From Suillus spraguei (lineage: Eukaryota > Basidiomycota > Agaricomycetes > Boletales > Suillaceae), in the NCBI GenBank assembly GCA_016800925.1, contig JABCPU010000202.1, positions 57,289-121,288 of the forward strand: DNA of 64,000 nucleotides. The letters run 5' to 3'. Each line of letters opens with the position of its first letter. Within the stretch, counting starts at the first letter, position 1. Positions 36,328 to 48,626 of the stretch are shown here, piece after piece. The notes beneath the pieces are model-generated. The model was given only the letters and a program-made list of their open reading frames with translations, searched no databases and had not been told where the DNA came from. Position numbers and translations under genes: made by a program.

Positions 36328-37403
36328 GTTTACACTTTTTACTAATTTGTGGGCGAGTTAGTGATGTATACTTGTACAAGGTGGAAGTTGGTTGTGACGT
36401 GCGCCTGGACCGTAAACGCGCTGACACAAATATGAATCACGTCACGTGAAGTGATTTTTTTCCATGAATCCTCACTAGGTAAGCTACTAGGTCTAGTGAC
36501 GAGTCCCTTCTTGATGATGATGTCAACATGGGTGTCCTGGGGGAAGTCAGCTGAGGGCTGGACTCCATCAGAAACGAAGTGACTCTTCGGTTCGGAACTT
36601 CGAGTACGGGTGTAACCTTATATCTCGAGCACCTGATGGGCAAATTGCAATATAGCATAGCGCTAGTACAAGCTAGTACTTAACATCGATCAATTTGAAG
36701 TTGCTACTATTAGGCTGTCAACGAGAAACCACAAGGAGAGTATCACATACACCAATGCATATATGGGATGGCCTGACAAAAAGTGCGCGGCTTCCACTTG
36801 TTCTATAAGGGCCTGGAATTAATTCGAGGGTCATATTATTATGCCATTACCATAGTTCCTGTTCGCCTTCTTAATACATTGACAGGAGGCGAACGTTCCA
36901 TCGAAAAAGCCAAGTATTCATTTTGAACGGCGCCCCTGCTGAACGTTAACCATGAACGCAGTGCGCACTCACCGGTTACCTGTCAATGGTAACGCGTGGC
37001 AAACTCCGGCGAATCAAGATTTTTTCATTCCACTCGAACCACCAAGTAACAGATCAAAGTTGAATATCGAGGTGAATACATTAGATTGCCGTGGAGATTG
37101 AGTACGTGGTAAATAAAAGTACAAGTGACTTGGTATATGAGTGCATTTTATCCGGTACAAGAATATAAAAAAAAACATCGCGGACAGAGATAGAGATAGA
37201 GCAAGATAGCGATAAAACAAATTAGGGGCTGTCGAATATAGATGCGAAGAAGTAAGGGGTGACGGCAAATTACCAACCAAAGTTAGAGCCGGCAGTGTTG
37301 GGTGATGAGATCCGATTAAATCCCATTGGAACTGAGCTGAATATGCCCAGATGCAATGTACCGAAGATAAGGAACAGCCAAGGAGACCCGCGCATGACGA
37401 GGA
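36328..37403. other. intergenic stretch, no gene recognised
   Basis: About 1.1 kb between the start of the secreted-protein gene and the 3' end of DUF6699 copy 3. Short frames only. A short inverted CTAGT/ACTAG-containing region lies around 36475-36500. I see nothing further. Confidence 0.4.
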
Positions 37404-38156
37404 TCAAACACTTTGGGCAAAATGAATTTCCCAGCTGTCCGAGCCATCTCGAGCTCTGGCAAGGCCAGCAAAGAAAACTTTGGGGCCCAAAAAGTCAACG
37501 CATTTCACGCCCTGCGGGTGTTCCCGCGGGTCAGCGCGGGACCTGGCCCTGAAAGAATCCATAGCTGCATTGACCGTACGAGAAGATCTTTGCATCTCGT
37601 GCGAAGCAACACTCCGGTTGAGCATTTCACGTATCATGGCGAGAACATTGTTCACAGTGACGCCCCTAAGGTTGATAACCTCTATCGACCAAGCTGGAAG
37701 CTCGGGAATAGTAATAACCATATGAGAAACTGGCGGTTTCACCGCAAATTCCTGAAGCATGGTAGGCGGACAGTCTGGTCGCAGTTGCACATGTGCTAGG
37801 TCTCGTGTGACATTAAATCTCAAATTGGGACCATAACTCAAGAGTGAGTGCAAGACCATGAATGAAGAATGGGACGTGGAAGGATGTTGGTCTAACAACA
37901 AGATGTGAGATATGCGTAAAGTGAACGAAAAGAATAATCACATACACGACATAGGAGGTTGGTGTGAGGCTGCATTTGGGTGTGGAAGCGATACCGGATG
38001 GAGAAGTGGTGCGTTTGGGATCTGAGACGAGGATGATGCCGGGAGCGCAGACCGATGGCCTTGAAAGGCCTGACTAGTGGAGCCAGATTGTGCGCTATGC
38101 ACAGCCCAGGACCTGTGATGGGATGAAGAGGCAGAGAAGCCAATCTGATAGTTCAT
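37404..38156 (-). CDS. DUF6699 domain protein, copy 3
   Basis: Two exons, 37946-38156 and 37404-37891, with a 54-bp intron (37892-37945) between them. The product is about 232 residues. The N-terminal 70 residues are Ser/His/Pro-rich. The domain runs from VLHSLLSYGPNLRFNVTRD through PPVSHMVITIPELPAWSIEV, VINLRGVTVNNVLAMIREML and ends GVKCVDFLGPKVFFAGLARA. This matches copies 1 and 2 in motif order, in particular the W-P/S-I-E-V strand, the G-(V/I)-T-V-x-(N/D)-V-L helix start and the final VD(F/Y/W)L. It lies on the opposite strand to the other two. No function is known. Confidence 0.8.
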
Positions 38157-38792
38157 TGTGTTAGATTGGAGTCAGGAAGATTGGGTGAGTCAGAAAAATA
38201 TAGGCAGGCGTTATTAGACCTGGACTCGGAGATGCGCAGTACGCTGGGACCGCTGCGTGACTCGACTGACGTGCTGCGTGTCTTTTATAGCTCGTCAGGG
38301 AACACCGGGAAGTTACTTGTAGACTTCTCGCGCTCATCGTGGGTCGGGAGCTAATTGGGGATCACTGCGCACGAGTGATATGGGCGGGACAGCGAACATC
38401 GTTGGATATGGTGAAGTCGAACAGGAACTGCAGAATAGGCGCCGAATCTGTGGCGGGAGTTCTAATTATGGCTATGAGGCGGGGCTCTGGCGGAAACCAC
38501 TGACCCATAAAAGGCAGGCGTCGGGAAATGCGCGCTGATGGCGGTCTCACGGGACACGTTGAGAAGGCACGTTGATGGATGCTGTGAGGCGATAACCATT
38601 ATCGATGGCATCTATTCACCCACGGGCCACCGATGACCCTAGACTCATAACTTAATAAGTCTCTTGCGATGTAAACATTTGAGCCGGATCTCGCAGCCAC
38701 AGCTATAAGACACTCTAATATTATATCAAGTCTAATTTAAAACACTACAGCAAATGATAAGATAACCGTGTGAGGATAGTCGCGTCGGCATG
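38157..38792. other. intergenic stretch, no gene recognised
   Basis: Only short frames are present. A promoter for DUF6699 copy 3 should lie just above 38156; a TATAAAAGAC-like sequence on the minus strand near 38282-38291 is a candidate. Confidence 0.4.
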
Positions 38793-41700
38793 TCAGCTGC
38801 TAGATTTCAGTGTAGGCTGCCTGATTTCAACACTTCTTGCATTGCCTCCCTGTTTCTCCGGACGCCCGCGCTTTTTTTTACTACTCTGGGCGCCATGGAT
38901 CCTGGTATCGATCACCTGCCCTGATGTCTGCTGCGCAAGGTGCTTGATTTCAGGGAACCCAGAGGTAGCTTGTGCACACAGCCAAGCCGCGCTCTCAGCA
39001 CGATGAATAAGGCAGTTTGGAGGCTCATAGTCTTGGTCGGACGCTTTGGAAGGCGAAAAGTCCACAGTCATAGTGGGTCCATCTTTCCGCAGTGAACCGT
39101 TGTTTGTCTTATCTAAAATGCCGGTGATACTCAAACTCTCTCCAGGGGGAATGGCATCAGGATGAGAAGGTGTGACATATGGTATATCAACCTCTTTTCT
39201 GAGTACCTTGTCGATATCAACGGCTGAGAAGAACGCGACCCCTTGAGGTAAGTCATCCATCCCTAGTTTAAAGGCAAAAAGGCTCCGTGTCCATAGGTTG
39301 GCGATCTGCAGCGCGAGTGCAGCTCGATAGCAATCTTCTTCGGCAACCAGGTAGCGTAGCTCGTCGTGCACCGAGATGAGATAACGCGCTTTGATATCAT
39401 ATTGTCTGACCAGATGGTCCATTACGACAATGAGAAGGTGCAAGTAGTCGACACCAGGGGACTGCACGACCTAGTTTGTTTATGCGTGATGTCATGTAAT
39501 CTGAACCAAATTTTTCAGGAAGAAGCTCCTTTGACAAGGCAGCTGTGATTCCGCACCAGAGAGCTGGAGTTCGTGGTTGATCAGAAAGTGCGATCTCTTC
39601 CAGCTTGTTAAACACGAAGCTCTCCGTTCCACAAAACCAGAATTTCCTCCCAAATAAATCCGTGCGATGCGTATTCTTGCCCTTAGTTGACGCATACAAA
39701 TTTTCTGCGAGGCGTTGAGCCTGATCGGGCAACATACCGGCATTCGACTGTAGAAGGAGAAGGACTGCATGACGCATCCCAGCACCATAGATTCGGGAAT
39801 AGTTGAACACCTTTGCTTGGTCACGAGAGATGCCCAGGATGCTCGCTGTCTTCGAATGAAGATCTGTTCCCGCGGCTTTGGTGCCTTCAAGGGTTATCCA
39901 TTCAAGAGCCGTAGCACCGTGTAATCCAAACTGTGCATCACCCATACAGCTCGAAATCCACAGCTCTTCTTAGTCCACATCCGTGCCAACAATGGCGTAT
40001 CCCTTGGGTGCGCGCACCATGGCTTTGAGTTCTGACCCAACGCGGTTTTTCTTCGCGTTGCTCGCCGTGAGCCACGTCCTCTCGATAGCGGGGCGCGTCA
40101 CAGTACCCATTGTAATCACTTGCGGAAGGATGATACCCCATTTCCGGGGTTCGTCCAAACGTTCAGGTTGTTCGAACTGTAGATCTAATGTTCCCCGCCG
40201 CCAGACTACCATCTGATTTAAGATGCGATCATGTGCGCTGATTAATAGCTGCACTGCGCGTTCATGTCCAATGCATCCTTCACTTCGGTGCCAGGGCTCG
40301 TGAGTGTCCCATCCTGCGCATATTTCATGACTTTTCCCAAGCGGACTGCCCACGTTCGCCTTCTCCCCGTCTTTATGCGGTAAGTTGTGGAAGACGAAAC
40401 ATCCCTTTAAACGCATGTTTTGCAGGGTGTCATCCATAGGATCATAGAAATCAAGCTGAGAAAAATGGGTACAAAATCGGTGTCCCCTGGAACACGAAAG
40501 GTCCAGCCATGTTCCCGGGAGTAGAAAAGTGGCCAGCCTTGCCAGGACAAACAAAGAAGGATGGGGGCAACGCGATTCCGTACTGTGACATCTAGTGTGC
40601 CGAGAGGCATGTCTTTCTTCGGCTTTGCGAGTTCCCAGTACCATTTCGGCCAAAATACCTTTGGCTTGAGCTCCTTAGAACCGGATTTCTTACGTCGAAG
40701 GGAAGAATCAGGAATAGTCGATGGACATACTGTCATAGAGTCAAGCTGCAAAAGGAAGAAGTCAGCAGAAGTTTAGTACATCAATATCGAGACACACCTG
40801 TTCAGCGGGCACGACACTTTAGGTGTATAATCAAGCTGGGAGAGCCAAGGGTCATCATTCCAAGACTCATCCCTCATCCCATCCTTGGCTTCTTCGCGAG
40901 TTCGACAAGGCGCCTTTTCACCTTCCCGTCTAATCCCCTGTAGACCCTATCTGCATCTGCAAGATATGATTCCCAGGACTCGTTCACCGTCAAGAAACTG
41001 GAACCCATCCCCATCGTAAGAGTGCCAGCGAATGAAACGGGGCCGGGACAGCGGTGAAGGAAAGCTAGTAAGACCTTGGAAAAGACAGCGTGAGTAACGA
41101 AGACATCTTGTGTGCAGTAGTTGAGATAGTTGTAAATGTTATCTCTTATCTCTTCTGGGGTCAACTTCAAGAAGTCGTTCCTCACCACTTTGTCCATATC
41201 AATGTTGCAATGCAGCTTGGCGACATCAGCCAGCGAACTGGCAGATGTTAAGTCTTCCTAATGCTTACTCGAGAGATCAGCTTCCACGGCATCGACATCA
41301 GCAGGTTCAAGCTGTGGCGGGCTCTCCTCAAGATCAGCACGGAGACGGCGTAGTTGTTCTCGTTTGTTTTCATCATCCTCCTGGTCAAGTTTAAACTCCG
41401 CAACGCGCATGAGCTCAATGATGGCCCCGACCGCTTCGGCATGACGCACTCTCTGAGTCTCCTTAGATTTGCAGTGCTTCATCCAGGCAGGTCTTTGGTG
41501 GGAAGATATTCCGTTCACTGCAACATGCAGAGCCATCGTATCGAGGAAACGGGACTGAGTTCCATGTAAGTTGTACTCTTCCAGAATACGCGCCCGGTCG
41601 TAGCAGACGTTGTGGCCGACGATGACGCGCGGGGAAAGTGTGTCCCTGAATGGAATGAGGTGTTGTTGCTCAACCATTCCCTGAGTAACCAGGGCAATGT

Positions 41701-42441
41701 CCAAGTGTACCAGGCGTTTTTTGAGGCCGCACATGCCATGATGGCGCAAGGATGATATGCGGGCATGGTTTCTACGTCAAATGTGAGCACTTCTTCCGCA
41801 TTCCCTTCGTGCTGCGGAAACTCGACATGCTCGCTGTAGCTTGAACCATCAGCATGGAAGTAATATTTTGTCCATCCCGACTGAATATCCCAAAGATCGG
41901 GTCTTGGAGGAAGTTCGTTGGATGCACAATCTTTCGCAATGTTCAGCCATACTGATTGCCGATTCTATGGAGATGCTCATCAATGTTTGCACCTAGGAGG
42001 GGTGGGAGGGTGAAGTCGATATCAGGAAGAACAGAGTCTTGTTTGGGGTCCAGCCCATGCATTTCCAGATGCTCCTGAGCAATACGAACGAATGCTCTTG
42101 ATGGTGCTGGAAAAGAGACGTCGCTAAATATTTGTGAATCCAATTGCCGAGAAAGAAGCTGAACTCCGAGCTCATTGCATTTGACTGTCCAGTATAGTTG
42201 GTTGCAGGAGAATGGAATCAGTGAAGCAATATAGCGCACCATGCTTCACTGTTTTTCGGACTAGGTCAAGTTCTCTTTCTCTTCCTTTTTCCACGTCAGC
42301 TCCGCATATGACAGGTCGCGGTTCAGGCGGCAGTTGTACATGGTCATGATGTTGCTTTTGCTTCTGAACAAGTGCAGCTGCTCGGGCAGAGGTCTGCAAG
42401 TATCGAGCCGACCCGCTGGGTTTCCGCACAAGGTTTAGCAT
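38793..42441 (-). pseudogene. MIP1: mitochondrial DNA polymerase gamma (family A), degenerate copy
   Basis: The nuclear-encoded replicase of mitochondrial DNA, recognisable over its full length but broken. The start at 42441 gives a Ser/Arg-rich presequence (MLNLVRKPSGSARYLQTSAR). The 3'-5' exonuclease domain shows LTFDVETMPAYHP and VIVGHNVCYDRARILEEYNL. The polymerase domain shows LKAMVRAPKGYAIVGTDVD, SRDQAKVFNYSRIYGAGMRH and the catalytic [13 protein letters not shown]. Lesions: frame changes near 41955, 41690, 40465, 40330 and 40245; TAA at 39970-39972 directly after the motif A residues VGTDVD; and a 4-bp tandem insertion plus TAG where the family has Trp near 39471-39483. Introns are retained (for example 42185-42238), so it arose by DNA duplication or in-place decay, not retroposition. 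An intact copy or allele should exist elsewhere. Confidence 0.85.
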
Positions 42442-42989
42442 CCGTCAGTGGTTAGCATTCAGGTCGGACTTGCGCTACTAGATGAGTCACGCAAGTAAAA
42501 TAAAGGTTCGTACTGGTTGAATGAGCGATGCAGATATTGTGTGCTTCCTATATGATCCAGTTCAAAACTTCAATGTAGTAGTCATATCAGCGCTGTGACA
42601 AAACGCAAGTTGGACCAATGGTGGCATTATGTAAGTTGTTTGCTCCAAGATCAATGGCGTCACGCGCAGGGCGAACGATCACCAATTTCTTTTATTTTTG
42701 AAAAACTGAAAGGGAGCAAAGATTGTATCCGATCAATTTAGCAACCTGCTAGCAGTAACCGGAACCTCCCATCGCTCACGTTCTTGATGTCATCACATCT
42801 TGACTGTTGTACGAGCCTCAAATGTTTACCCACACGGGATGAAGTACAGGTTGTTGGAACTTGGTGCTCTTACCTGTCAATTTAAAAGGATGTATGGGCA
42901 CTTCTCCCCGGCCCTTCAGTCTTGTTTTCATGGTCACTTCCGTCGTACCGCAGGATGATTTCTTGATGGCAGTATGGAGTATTCAAGTG

Positions 42990-44060
42990 ATGAATGTAAG
43001 TATCTGTCTAAACCGAAGCAACGCAGATCCTAGCTGAGATATTACTTTCAGTATACCAATGGTCTGTCCTCTCGCACTGATGACGAAACAGGGAATTTCT
43101 GACGAAGGCATCGTCACGTAGTCGCAGTTGCTACTCTTTGGGTGAGTTTCTTCTTCGATCTTCAGCATAATTCCTTTCACTTATCCAGGCAAAGACTTAT
43201 GATTTATTGTTACAATTCCAAAAAGAGGTGATACACCGTTTATGCTCGCAGTTATTGGTCTCACCCTCCATCTTCACAGGCAACATTTCTCGCCAAAGCC
43301 AATAAGAATGTTGCAAAATTTCTGTAATTGGAGCCGCTCATGCCGTTGTTAGTGGTTGTTTCTGGCTTCACCTGTGAGCATATATTCATTCTTCTAATCA
43401 CATTCAGGTCCCAGTTGGCCAAGCCTCCCACATGGGGAACGTTGTGCGTACGCGACTTTGATGATCATATATGTGTCTCATACTGTTTCCATAGGACTGC
43501 CAGAGTGTGGGTGATCTTGCAAGAGGCAGGGCTTCTTTAGTTATAACCGATCTTGACATTTTGCTACAACTATTATATCTAGCCTTCGGTATGATAGTAG
43601 CATTCTGCGCAGAATGTTTGTCACCTCCGTCACCAAATTTACTTGAGCTTTCACTAATTTCTCACCATTCGTTAGCCGTCTTCGTACTCCGAACCTGCGC
43701 TGTGTGGGGGGTGAAACGTCTTCTACGTCGGGCTATGTTTATGATCGTAGCTGTGTGTATCCATTATCAGATTTCCTGCTAAGTTTCATTCAGACGACAA
43801 TAGGGTATAACAGTTACTGGGCTAGTCATATTCAACTTTGTCCCGGGGCAGTATGAATTTGTGCCTGATGTTCCGGCATGCAAAACATTGCAAGTTGTAA
43901 AAGCGCAACGGTTATTGGCGGTGCTCCTAGTGTTTCTGATATTAGAACTTGGTATGAAGAACTTCACTTTCATTGTATCTTCTGAAATTCTAAGTTCGAT
44001 TTTCGGTCCTTGTTATTTCTACCACTGTGGGCTGCAAATAATTACAGATTGACACCAAGA
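42990..44060 (+). pseudogene. degenerate DUF6533-like membrane protein
   Basis: Fragments in different frames recall the agaricomycete DUF6533 seven-helix membrane proteins. Near 43560-43620 there is LLYLAFGMIVAFCAE, which an intron ending at 43676 would join to VFVLRTCAVWG, the most typical motif of the family. After it come a hydrophobic helix (AMFMIVAVC) and, near 43855-43950, YEFVPDVPACK and LLAVLLVFLILEL. The upstream part cannot be joined into one frame, and stops occur where helices are expected. I therefore read it as a decayed gene, at low confidence. Confidence 0.35.
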
Positions 44061-44564
44061 CCACTCCTTACACTTCTCCTCACGCATCATAGGTTCTATT
44101 ATGGTTGCGGATTTCGTCCGTGTATTCGATATCCATGACAGCGTAATGAACTCTTTTCTTCTAGTCTTCAGCACTATCAACTATGTGTGGCGCTATTCGA
44201 AGTCAGTCCGATATGTTTGCTACTAGGCTTCAAGCGAGCTGACATCCCGCTTATATCCATAGTACGAATACGCAACAATTTTCTTCAAGTGCGCGACGAT
44301 CTCTAGGTGCTCATCATAAACGCTGACTTCATTTCGATCAACAGCCCCCAAATAACGATGCGTGCAATCTTGGCAACACGTATGCACTACCAGCTCTGGG
44401 AGTCTGAGGATTCTCGAGGGAGTCGTCAGTCAGAGCAGTACCATATGTCGTTGCTATTCTGGCAACCCCCACAAGAGACTGCGACGCCTTAGTCAGGTTC
44501 ATGCTACATGTGACTTTCGCTGGACATTGATCTGCAGTACTGAGTACTAATATCGTGTACATAT

Positions 44565-45628
44565 GCCACAGGGAGTATGATCAAGCCTCCTACTTGCCCT
44601 TCATTTGGCCATCTGCGATTGATCGAAGTTATCATAAATTCTGAATGATTGTTTTAGATTCGCTATCATCTATGAAGTCCGGAGCCGCAATGTAATGTCC
44701 ACGTTTGAGTCGTTCCTCATCCGCTTGACCCATCTGGAATCCCCATCTGTCAGGCAATAGTGTAATATTGATGCATTAGAGCAGGCTAAGTAGCCTAGCT
44801 TTGTGATGCATCAAGCTTGCTCATTGTGTGATGCATCATCTGTCCGGTACATATTTGGGCTGTGCTGTCCATATTTAGCACTCGTCCATCCATCGTGCCC
44901 TATATACCCTGCTCCCGGCAGTACCTTGCTTACCTACTCCTTGCTTCCCGCTTCGCCCTGATAGTACCTTGCTTACATACTCTAATTCTTTGGTATCCGG
45001 CCACTCAGTACTCACTTTAGTAGGTCTCTTTCTGTCTTTTTCTGCTTACATACTCTAATTCTTTGGCGTTTGGCTACTCAGTACTCAGTATTCACTTTAA
45101 GTAGGCCTCTTACCTGTCCCAGCTCTCCATTGGGATTAGTAATAGGGTTCGAGTTTTGAATTCACTAAGTCCATCAGGAAATTCGCACATTCCTTAACGT
45201 GCCCTTATGCGGACTTATTTACACTTAACTGCCTTGGTGAAATTGAATCTACTTGTCCAAAATTTCAACGTGAATGAATTCAGAAAAAAAAAGTTGAGAT
45301 ATATTAATATACATGTTTTATTGTATTTCGCACTCAAAAAATATAAGATATGCCAGGTGAATGATGTGAGAGAGAGCAAACAAGTTTTGAGATAAGTGAG
45401 TTAAGCTGATTAAGCACGTCAAGGAATGTGTGAATTTCCTGATGTCCGTTCAAGCTTTGAATTCACTAAGTCCCTCACTCCATTCCGCCACCTTGTTCTG
45501 ATTATGTAGTATGGAGTCAAAATAACTGTATTGCAGGTGCGACACAATATTTGATACAGGACGTTGTTACAAGTATATACACACACTCTAAATGTAGGAC
45601 ATTGACCGGACTCTCACAACCCTACCAT
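44565..45628. other. repeat-rich non-coding stretch at the left edge of the first KDZ module
   Basis: No gene. Near 44760-44845 the palindromic motif GATGCATC recurs. A direct repeat of about 65 bp (CTTACATACTCTAATTCTTTGG...) occurs at 44971 and 45047. An inverted-repeat unit at 45155-45473 is listed separately. Confidence 0.55.
45155..45473. repeat. inverted-repeat unit flanked by 18-bp direct repeats
   Basis: TTTGAATTCACTAAGTCC occurs at 45155-45172 and again at 45456-45473. Between them are 31-bp inverted arms (45172-45202 and 45414-45444) that match at 29 positions. The core of about 210 bp is AT-rich with no ORF of note. It has the look of a MITE or a foldback element. Confidence 0.8.
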
Positions 45629-47718
45629 TCAAGAGTGCCGAGCCTTTCTGTGGAGTTTATTAGCATGTTTTTGCAACAAAATAAAATGGATGTACTTCCG
45701 TGAGTCTGCGGGGCGAGCACGACGTGCCAGGACTCCAATGTTGTTATCACACTCTCGTGGATTGAAGGGAACATTGTTATGCGCACGGAGACGAGGCACG
45801 TTCATCTCCATGTGCACTGGCAATGTAGGTGGGTCCATGGATGATGTAGGAGCCGGGGATCTGTCAACACGCCGTCTGCGTGCCCCACGGCGAGGATGAA
45901 CCTCTGGCTGGTTGAGAAGTGAATCGTCGTCCTGTCCTTCCTCACTATTCACAGATGGGACAGCAGGGAGCAGCACCTCCATTTCTTGATTTGATGGGGG
46001 GCAATCACAGTCGTCTGGAGATGTCAGGTTGGCGGGAGACTGCGCAGGCAAATCTGACGACTTGTCGGTAGTATCAAGGGCCCGCATGGACCAGTCATTG
46101 TCAAGGACACCAGGCTCAAAGTAGGGATTGTTGACAATAGCAGCGAAGGCATGGGGATCAAAGGCAGAGAAATCGGCAGTGCCTTCTACGATGGGGTCGA
46201 AAGCAGTAGAGTGAGAAAGAAATTTGGTAGCGAGCGATGAATTATCGACAGTTCCAGCCATGCTGCCAAGCGCCGTTGATGCATCAGCTGATGCCTGGCT
46301 AGCAGTTGTGGGAAACGCTTTGGGCAATGCAGAATCCAAGAGGGTATCCAATGGAGTAGTATGTGAGCCACTCTGTGCGCACGGTGAGACACATTTCACT
46401 GCATATTGGTAAGCTATTACTCACAGCATGATCCTCGAGAATTTCATCACTGGCAGATTGGGGAGTCATGCGATACAGGTTGTTTGTATCAAAGAGTGCG
46501 AGATCCTCGACTTGACTCATATCCTCCTCAACACTCTTTCCTCGTCTATTGTTGTTATCTTCATCAAAGTCCCAGTCTGATGAGGACTCTTCATCTTCAT
46601 CCTCTGCCATCTCATCATGTGGTAGGGTAGACTCAAATGCTGATTGGGGAGCACGTAAGTCTGTGTCTCTGAATTTAGAAACTTCAGCCATACCAAGAGC
46701 GTTTTGAATGAATGCTAGGAATGCAGCTTGCATTCCATTGAAGTCATTGTACACATGATTGAACTGGGCACCACTTTGAAATTCGCCTACATGATAGCTT
46801 GATTACGATAAGCACAGTTTTCCTTATGTTTGCGAATGTTGCTCACTTGAAAACTGATGTTTCACCTGTCCTAGGATCACGACCTCCCATAAGAACCGTA
46901 AACTTCCACCCGCCCGTAATGTGCGCAAGATATTTGAGGATGTGGTCAAGCATTGGACCTAGCTCCTGAATAGCTCTACTGCAGAGGATTGAAGTCAGTA
47001 ATGTGACATTCAATTGATTAGTAGGTACGTACTTCACTTTTGTGGCATCATTGAGTTTTAATGGCTTCCCAGACTTCAGCTGCTGGTGCTTTGTTGCGAA
47101 ATTTGCTTTCGCCTTGCGATACTTCCTATCAATATCCGCTTTGACAGACTCGCTTTCCTCCAAGTACATCTGCCACGTGATCTCACAGTGCTTGTTCAGC
47201 TTCAGGCCTCTATTGGTGATGTTTTCTGTTGTAATCGCATTGTCTGCAACATTCTTAACCTTCGCTTCATAGAATTTGTGCGAGTAAATATCGATTTTTT
47301 GGGGTGCCCGTGTACCTTTGAGTTCCACGCCCCCACCTAAGATGGTATCAAATTTCAGCACGCCCCTGGCGCCTTTTGAGCGAGCATGATGTGCAGGGTT
47401 TATCTGCCACCTATACCAGGTAACCAGTTGCTGTAAAATCAATCAGTATGTGTTTTATCTGGTTTTCGTGCATGTTCTTACTTGCTGATGCATCTCAACT
47501 GCTCTTGCCAGAGCCTTAATGTCGTCCGGGGTGCGAACATAGTCATCTGGCATGTCTTTGAAGATGACACATTCCTCAGACCACCTTTCGAACCATAGAG
47601 CCCAGATGCGCGTGAAGAAATCATCGTAGTTCTTGGTTGCGGCACTCTTGTGGAACTCAGACATGAAGCTGAGGAGAAATTCCTCTTGCTCTGGAGTAGC
47701 CCACTTCTTTCCCGCCAT
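45629..47718 (-). CDS. module gene 1, KDZ-element-associated protein of unknown function
   Basis: A multi-exon minus-strand gene starting at the ATG at 47718. Exon 1 gives KWATPEQEEFLLSFMSEFHK and DDFFTRIWALWFERWSEECV. A 52-bp intron then joins it in phase to QLVTWYRWQINPAHHARSKG. The next exon has a charged stretch, and after an intron with donor GTACGT it reads RAIQELGPMLDHILKYLAHI. Later exons carry an acidic region (DEDEESSSDWDFDEDNNNRR) and a Pro/Ser-rich tail ending with basic runs (RRGARRRRVD) that could be a nuclear signal. A second member of the family is encoded at 58786-60816 beside another KDZ gene, and a broken third at 48219-48470. The W-T/A-x-Q-x-x-F-L start, together with the later FFTRIW...WF, suggests a DNA-binding helical module. 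That is inference; no named family is recognised. Confidence 0.6.
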
Positions 47719-48218
47719 CTGTAGCAGGGTAAGTTTTTAAAAAAATGAAGAAAATGCATGGAGCGCACTTTCATGGGTATGGCGGTCAATCTTGGGGAGG
47801 AAAACAACCACGGGAGACAAGATTCAAGTACGGTGATCCTCAACTTCTTCTGTGCGGTCCTTATTGATAATATATATGTCTAGAGCTTCACTAATTTAAC
47901 TCATTTATGCACCGCGCAAGGCAAATTCTCAATATCTACACTAGATCTACACATATAATGCATATAATGACATGCCCACATCCTCTCACTTTGTGTGCAG
48001 ACAGACTGACTACCTCGTCTATCCCCTGATATACTGAATCAATTTTTGTGGTACAAGACCCAGCCAGAATCTCTCACCTTCTCGACTTCCTCACAGGAAA
48101 ATGCTCCTTCAGCGTCACACATGTCTCTTGATACAACGTGTTCATAAGTACAAAACTCTGAAGGCGCTTCTCCTACAGTCAATATATGTCCCCCTTAACA
48201 TGAAATGAGTTGTGACAT
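47719..48218. other. spacer between module gene 1 and its broken paralogue
   Basis: About 500 bp without a recognised gene. The part next to 47718 should hold the promoter of module gene 1. TATA-like ATATATATGT occurs at 47869-47878. Confidence 0.4.
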
Positions 48219-48470
48219 ACTCGACGACGGTGCCTAATGGCTTCAATGAGTGATGTCTCCTGCAGGTCAGACAACACTTGATCATGAGGTATCTCCCCAA
48301 AATGCACAGCACGTTCAGGCCAAGTTGCGAACCACTGGGAGTAAATGCTCTCCCAAAAAAAATTCCCACTCTTCCACTGACCCGGAATGAGCAATTTTAA
48401 AAGCAGGTAAAAATGTTTTAAGCATATCGCGCTGGTCATGTGTGAGGACTGCAATCTGCGACATGGACAT
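48219..48470 (-). pseudogene. broken paralogue of module gene 1
   Basis: From the ATG at 48470 the frame reads LTHDQRDMLKTFLPAFKIAH and then enters a run of eight T (plus strand A8, 48355-48362). After the run the homologous sequence, SIYSQWFATWPERAVHFGEI, continues in another frame. Seven T would keep it open. The layout (Q-x-x-x-L-x-x-F-L, then W-x-x-F-F-x-x-I, then W-F-x-x-W) matches the first exon of the genes at 47718 and 60816. Confidence 0.6.
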
Positions 48471-48626
48471 GGTGAGAAGAGAGCAGTTGAATCACAGAGC
48501 CGTGCGCCTGCACATGTCTTTGCAAAGAGATCTGCGCATAGCCCCCCTACACTTCAAACTGTCATCTGTAATTGTATTCTGGAGGTCTTGCAAACCAAGA
48601 TAGAAGCTCTACAGGGCATGTACTAA

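Noticed and set aside
38793..42441. Explaining all polymerase gamma frame breaks as introns
   Set aside because: The TAA at 39970-39972 lies inside motif A with no splice pair around it, and the 4-bp tandem insertion with TAG near 39475 also lacks splice sites.
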